Part shown: one piece after another, positions 60,001 through 64,000 of the stretch | How positions within the stretch are numbered: the stretch's first letter is position 1 | Layout: each line of letters opens with the position of its first letter | Source of the DNA: Alitta virens | Taxonomy: Eukaryota; Annelida; Polychaeta; Phyllodocida; Nereididae | Length of the DNA: 64,000 nucleotides | NCBI GenBank assembly: GCA_932294295.1 | Contig: OW028580.1 | Coordinates: 9,763,374-9,827,373 of the forward strand | Direction of reading: 5' to 3' | Made by a program: the position numbers and the translations under genes | The notes under the pieces: generated by a model | What the model saw: the letters and a program-made list of their open reading frames with translations, nothing else | Database searches by the model: none | What the model was told of the DNA's origin: nothing

Positions 60001-62133
60001 TTGTTCACACTTTGTTTGTTTGTTGTTCACACTTTGTTTCTTTGTTGTTCACACTTTGTTTGTTGTTCACACTTTGTTTGTCTGTTGTTCATACATTTTT
60101 TGGTTTGTTGTTCACACTTTTTTTGGTTTGTTGTTCACACTTTTTTTGTTTGTTGTTCACACTTTTTTTGTTTGTTGTTCACACTTTGTTTGTTTGTTGT
60201 TCACACTTTTTTTGTTTGTTGTTCACACTTTGTTTGTTGTTCACACTTTGTTTGTCTGTTGTTCACACATTTTTTGGTTTGTTGTTCACACTTTTTTTGG
60301 TTTGTTGTTCACACTTTTTTTGGTTAGTTGTTCACACTTTTTTTGTTGTTCACACTTTGTTTGTTTGTTGTTCACACTTTGTTTGTTGTTCACACTTTGT
60401 TTGTCTGTTGTTCACACATTTTTTGGTTTGTTGTTCACACCTTTTTTTGGTTTGTTGTTCACACCTTTTTTTGGTTTGTTGTTCACACCTTTTTTTGGTT
60501 TATTGTTCACACCTTTTTTTGGTTTGTTGTTCACACTTTGTTTGTTTGTTGTTCACACTTTGTTTGTTGTTCACACTTTGTTTGTCTGTTGTTCACACAT
60601 TTTTTGGTTTGTTGTTCACACCTTTTTTTGGTTTGTTGTTCACACCTTTTTTTGGTTTGTTGTTCACACCTTTTTTTGGTTTGTTGTTCACACCTTTTTT
60701 TGGTTTGTTGTTCACACCTTTTTCTGGTTTGTTGTTCACACCTTTTTTTGGTTTGTTGTTCACACCTTTTTCTGGTTTGTTGTTCACACCTTTTTCTGGT
60801 TTGTTGTTCACACCTTTTTCTGGTTTGTTGTTCACACCTTTTTCTGGTTTGTTGTTCACACCTTTTTTTGGTTTGTTGTTCACAGCTTTTTTTGGTTTGT
60901 TGTTCACAGCTTTTTTTGGTTTGTTGTTCACAGCTTTTTTTGGTTTGTTGTTCACACCTTTTTTTGGTTTGTTGTTCACACCTTTTTTGGGTTTGTTGTT
61001 CACACCCTTTTTTGGTTTGTTGTTCACACCTTTGTTTGTTTGTTGTTCACACTTTGTTTGTTTGTTGTTCACACTTTGTTGTTCACACTTTGTTTGTCTG
61101 TTGTTCACACATTTTTTGGTTTGTTGTTCACACTTTTTTTGGTTTGTTGTTCACACTTTTTTTGTTTGTTGTTCACACTTTTTTTGTTTGTTGTTCACAC
61201 TTTGTTTGTTTGTTGTTCACACTTTTTTTGTTTGTTGTTCACACTTTGTTTGTTGTTCACACTTTGTTTGTCTGTTTTTCACACATTTTTTGGTTTGTTG
61301 TTCACACCTTTTTTTGGTTTGTTGTTCACACCTTTTTTTGGTTTGTTGTTCACACCTTTTTTTGGTTTGTTGTTCACAGCTTTTTTTGGTTTGTTGTTCA
61401 CAGCTTTTTTTGGTTTGTTGTTCACAGCTTTTTTTGGTTTGTTGTTCACAGCTTTTTTTGGTTTGTTGTTCACAGCTTTTTTTTGTTTGTTGTTCACACT
61501 TTGTTTGTTTGTTGTTCACACTTTTTTTGTTTGTTGTTCACACTTTGTTTGTTGTTCACACTTTGTTTGTCTGTTGTTCACACATTTTTTGGTTTGTTGT
61601 TCACACCTTTTTTTGGTTTGTTGTTCACACCTTTTTTTGGTTTGTTGTTCACACCTTTTTTTGGTTTGTTGTTCACACCTTTTTTTGGTTTGTTGTTCAC
61701 ACCTTTTTTTGGTTTGTTGTTCACAGCTTTTTTTGGTTTGTTGTTCACAGCTTTTTTTGGTTTGTTGTTCACAGCTTTTTTTGGTTTGTTGTTCACAGCT
61801 TTTTTTGGTTTGTTGTTCACAGCTTTTTTGGGTTTGTTGTTCACACCTTTTTTGGGTTTGTTGTTCACACCTTTTTTGGGTTTGTTGTTCACACCTTTTT
61901 TTGGTTTGTTGTTCACACCTTTTTTGGTTTGTTGTTCACACCTTTTTTTGGTTTGTTGTTCACACTTTTTTTGGTTTGTTGTTCACACCTTTGTTTGTTT
62001 GTTGTTCACACTTTTTTTGGTTTGTTGTTCACACTTTGTTTGTTGTTCACACTTTGTTTGTCTGTTGTTCACACATTTTTTGGTTTGTTGTTCACACTTT
62101 TTTTGGTTTGTTGTTCACACTTTTTTTGGTTAG
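54039..62133. repeat. 8.1-kb higher-order repeat, copy 2
   Basis: This is the tandem partner of the previous block. Length differences are whole repeat units: two 24-bp units missing near 54,700-54,950, one 24-bp unit gained near 61,700, and 44 bp (two 22-bp units) lost near 62,030. Single-base differences noticed are GGTTTGCTGTTC near 55,115, an extra CACAGC unit near 58,173, TCTGTTTTTCAC near 61,272 and TTGCTTCAC-type changes elsewhere being absent. TAG markers end at 55,788, 55,937, 59,124, 59,470, 59,982, 60,327 and 62,133, matching copy 1. Confidence 0.88.
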
Positions 62134-64000
62134 TTGTTCACACTTTTTTTGTTGTTCACACTTTGTTTGTTTGTTGTTCACACTTTGTTTGTTGTTCACA
62201 CTTTGTTTGTCTGTTGTTCACACATTTTTTGGTTTGTTGTTCACACCTTTTTTTGGTTTGTTGTTCACACCTTTTTTTGGTTTGTTGTTCACACCTTTTT
62301 TTGGTTTGTTGTTCACACCTTTTTTTGGTTTGTTGTTCACACCTTTTTCTGGTTTGTTGTTCACACCTTTTTTAGGTTTGTTGTTCACACCTTTTTCTGG
62401 TTTGTTGTTCACACCTTTTTCTGGTTTGTTGTTCACACCTTTTTCTGGTTTGTTGTTCACACCTTTTTCTGGTTTGTTGTTCACACCTTTTTTTGGTTTG
62501 TTGTTCACAGCTTTTTTTGGTTTGTTGTTCACAGCTTTTTTTGGTTTGTTGTTCACAGCTTTTATTGGTTTGTTGTTCACACCTTTTTTTGGTTTGTTGT
62601 TCACACCTTTTTTGGGTTTGTTGTTCACACCCTTTTTTGGTTTGTTGTTCACACCTTTGTTTGTTTGTTGTTCACACTTTGTTTGTTTGTTGTTCACACT
62701 TTGTTTATTGTTCACACTTTGTTTGTCTGTTGTTCACACATTTTTTGGTTTGTTGTTCACACTTTTTTTGGTTTGTTGTTCACACTTTTTTTGTTTGTTG
62801 TTCACACTTTTTTTGTTTGTTGTTCACACTTTGTTTGTTTGTTGTTCACACTTTTTTTGTTTGTTGTTCACACTTTGTTTGTTGTTCACACTTTGTTTGT
62901 CTGTTGTTCACACATTTTTTGGTTTGTTGTTCACACCTTTTTTTGGTTTGTTGTTCACACCTTTTTTTGGTTTGTTGTTCACACCTTTTTTTGGTTTGTT
63001 GTTCACAGCTTTTTTTGGTTTGTTGTTCACAGCTTTTTTTGGTTTGTTGTTCACAGCTTTTTTTGGTTTGTTGTTCACAGCTTTTTTTGGTTTGTTGTTC
63101 ACAGCTTTTTTTTGTTTGTTGTTCACACTTTGTTTGTTTGTTGTTCACACTTTTTTTGTTTGTTGTTCACACTTTGTTTGTTTTTCACACTTTGTTTGTC
63201 TGTTGTTCACACATTTTTTGGTTTGTTGTTCACACCTTTTTTTGGTTTGTTGTTCACACCTTTTTTTGGTTTGTTGTTCTCACCTTTTTTTGGTTTGTTG
63301 TTCACCGCTTTTTTTGGTTTGTTGTTCACAGCTTTTTTTGGTTTGTTGTTCACAGCTTTTTTTGGTTTGTTGTTCACAGCTTTTTTTGGTTTGTTGTTCA
63401 CAGCTTTTTTTGGTTTGTTGTTCACAGCTTTTTTTGGTTTGTTGTTCACACCTTTTTTTGGTTTGTTGTTCACAGCTTTTTTGGGTTTGTTGTTCACACC
63501 TTTTTTGGGTTTGTTGTTCACAGCTTTTTTGGGTTTGTTGTTCACACCTTTTTTTGGTTTGTTGTTCACACCTTTTTTGGTTTGTTGTTCACACCTTTTT
63601 TTGGTTTGTTGTTCACACTTTTTTTGGTTTGTTGTTCACACCTTTTTTGGTTTGTTGTTCACACTTTTTTTGGTTTGTTGTTCACACCTTTTTTTGGTTT
63701 GTTGTTCACACCTTTTTCTGGTTTGTTGTTCACACCTTTTTTTGGTTTGTTGTTCACACCTTTTTCTGGTTTGTTGTTCACACCTTTTTCTGGTTTGTTG
63801 TTCACACCTTTTTCTGGTTTGTTGTTCACACCTTTTTCTGGTTTGTTGTTCACACCTTTTTCTGGTTTGTTGTTCACACCTTTTTCTGGTTTGTTGTTCA
63901 CACCTTTTTCTGGTTTGTTGTTCACACCTTTTTCTGGTTTGTTGTTCACACCTTTTTCTGGTTTGTTGTTCACACCTTTTTCTGGTTTGTTGTTCACACC
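62134..64000. repeat. Array 2 continuation, 1,625-bp offset copy of 60.5 kb
   Basis: After the TAG marker at 62,133 the array does not begin a third full 8.1-kb copy. It follows the module near 60,509-62,000 at an offset of 1,625 bp, then 1,629 bp after TTTGTTTATTGTTCAC near 62,700. Private variants are TTTTTTAGGTTTG near 62,370, CAGCTTTTATTGG near 62,558, GTTTGTTTTTCAC near 63,180, GTTCTCACC near 63,276 and TTCACCGC near 63,302. The window ends within a run of C-type 24-bp units. Confidence 0.8.

Larger units (their letters stand above)
21048..64000. repeat. Satellite array 2: 18/22/23/24-bp T-rich tandem repeat
   Basis: Every unit contains the core TTTGTTGTTCACAC or a one-base variant, followed by a linker of 4 (TTTG), 8 (TTTGTTTG or TTTTTTTG), 9 (TTTTTTTGG) or 10 bp (CTTTTTTTGG or CTTTTTCTGG). 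A typical 24-bp unit has 14 T, 2 A, 4 G and 4 C on this strand, so the strands are strongly asymmetric. The consensus contains no TAA, TAG or TGA in any + frame, hence very long meaningless open frames. CpG is almost absent. The array runs past the right edge of the window. I do not recognise the family. Confidence 0.97.

Noticed and set aside
21048..64000. CRISPR-like array: a 14-bp repeated core separated by short linkers
   Set aside because: The core is too short, the linkers are 4-10 bp and themselves repeated, and there are no unique spacers, leader or cas genes.
1..64000. Centromere or telomere identity (CENP-B box, TTAGGG-type repeats)
   Set aside because: I saw no match to the CENP-B box pattern TTCGNNNNANNCGGG and no run of a canonical telomere repeat. 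Centromeric or subtelomeric location remains possible but is not shown by the sequence.
1..64000. Transposons, tRNA, rRNA or other RNA genes between repeat blocks
   Set aside because: Every stretch reads as one of the two repeat families. I found no non-repeat interval longer than a few bases, no terminal inverted repeats, poly-A tailed insertion or target-site duplication.
21048..64000. Whole array as a sequencing or polymerase slippage artefact
   Set aside because: T-run lengths are consistent, rare variants recur at fixed spacings, and copies differ by discrete single-base and whole-unit changes. That fits real nested duplication better than random error, though copy number of the 8.1-kb and 2.76-kb blocks still depends on assembly accuracy.

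Overview
This window contains no gene I can support. It is satellite DNA from end to end: two unrelated tandem-repeat arrays that meet at about position 21,047 with no unique sequence between them. Such long, multi-level arrays point to a eukaryotic chromosome, probably heterochromatic (pericentromeric, subtelomeric or similar) and probably resolved by long reads. Nothing in the sequence identifies the species. If the T-box-like motif in the second array is meaningful an animal would fit, but that is weak evidence.

Array 1 (1 to about 21,047, running off the left edge) is built from a 51-bp unit, about 55% G+C in a typical copy, centred on the 12-bp palindrome CCAGCTAGCTGG. Some units carry an extra 27-bp or 28-bp T-rich segment. 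Because 51 and 27 are multiples of three, open frames encoding a 17-residue repeat (ASDLQLAGNLPASVVML and variants) appear, and each 28-bp segment shifts the frame. Units are arranged in higher-order repeats: a 5,061-bp block (1-5,061) is repeated at 5,062-10,071 and again, partly, at 10,072-12,905. A rearranged mosaic with a 2,324/2,195-bp period follows to about 16,550. Three more diverged copies of a roughly 1.7-kb block then lead to the array edge.

Array 2 (about 21,048 to 64,000, running off the right edge) is T-rich on this strand (14 T and 2 A in a typical 24-bp unit). Its unit is a 14-bp core, TTTGTTGTTCACAC, followed by a linker of 4, 8, 9 or 10 bp, giving 18-, 22-, 23- and 24-bp units. 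Units sort into two block types. Type A has linkers TTTG, TTTGTTTG, TTTTTTTG and TTTTTTTGG. Type B has linkers CTTTTTTTGG or CTTTTTCTGG, which create a TCACACCT motif. A and B blocks alternate in higher-order repeats of about 1.2 kb, 2,756 bp, 3.2 kb, 4.39 kb and 8.1 kb. The last is a tandem pair, 45,877-54,038 and 54,039-62,133. A rare unit containing TAG recurs at fixed spacings (345, 512, 288 and 149 bp) and acts as an internal ruler.

The long open frames (one of 2,798 codons) follow from a repeat that contains no stop codon on the + strand and are not evidence for a protein. The observations most worth following up are the conserved core with quantised linkers, the roughly one thousand perfect T-box half-sites confined to type B blocks, the nested duplications, and the decay of both arrays toward their shared boundary. 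No RNA gene, CRISPR array, transposon, origin or bacterial-type regulatory element was seen.
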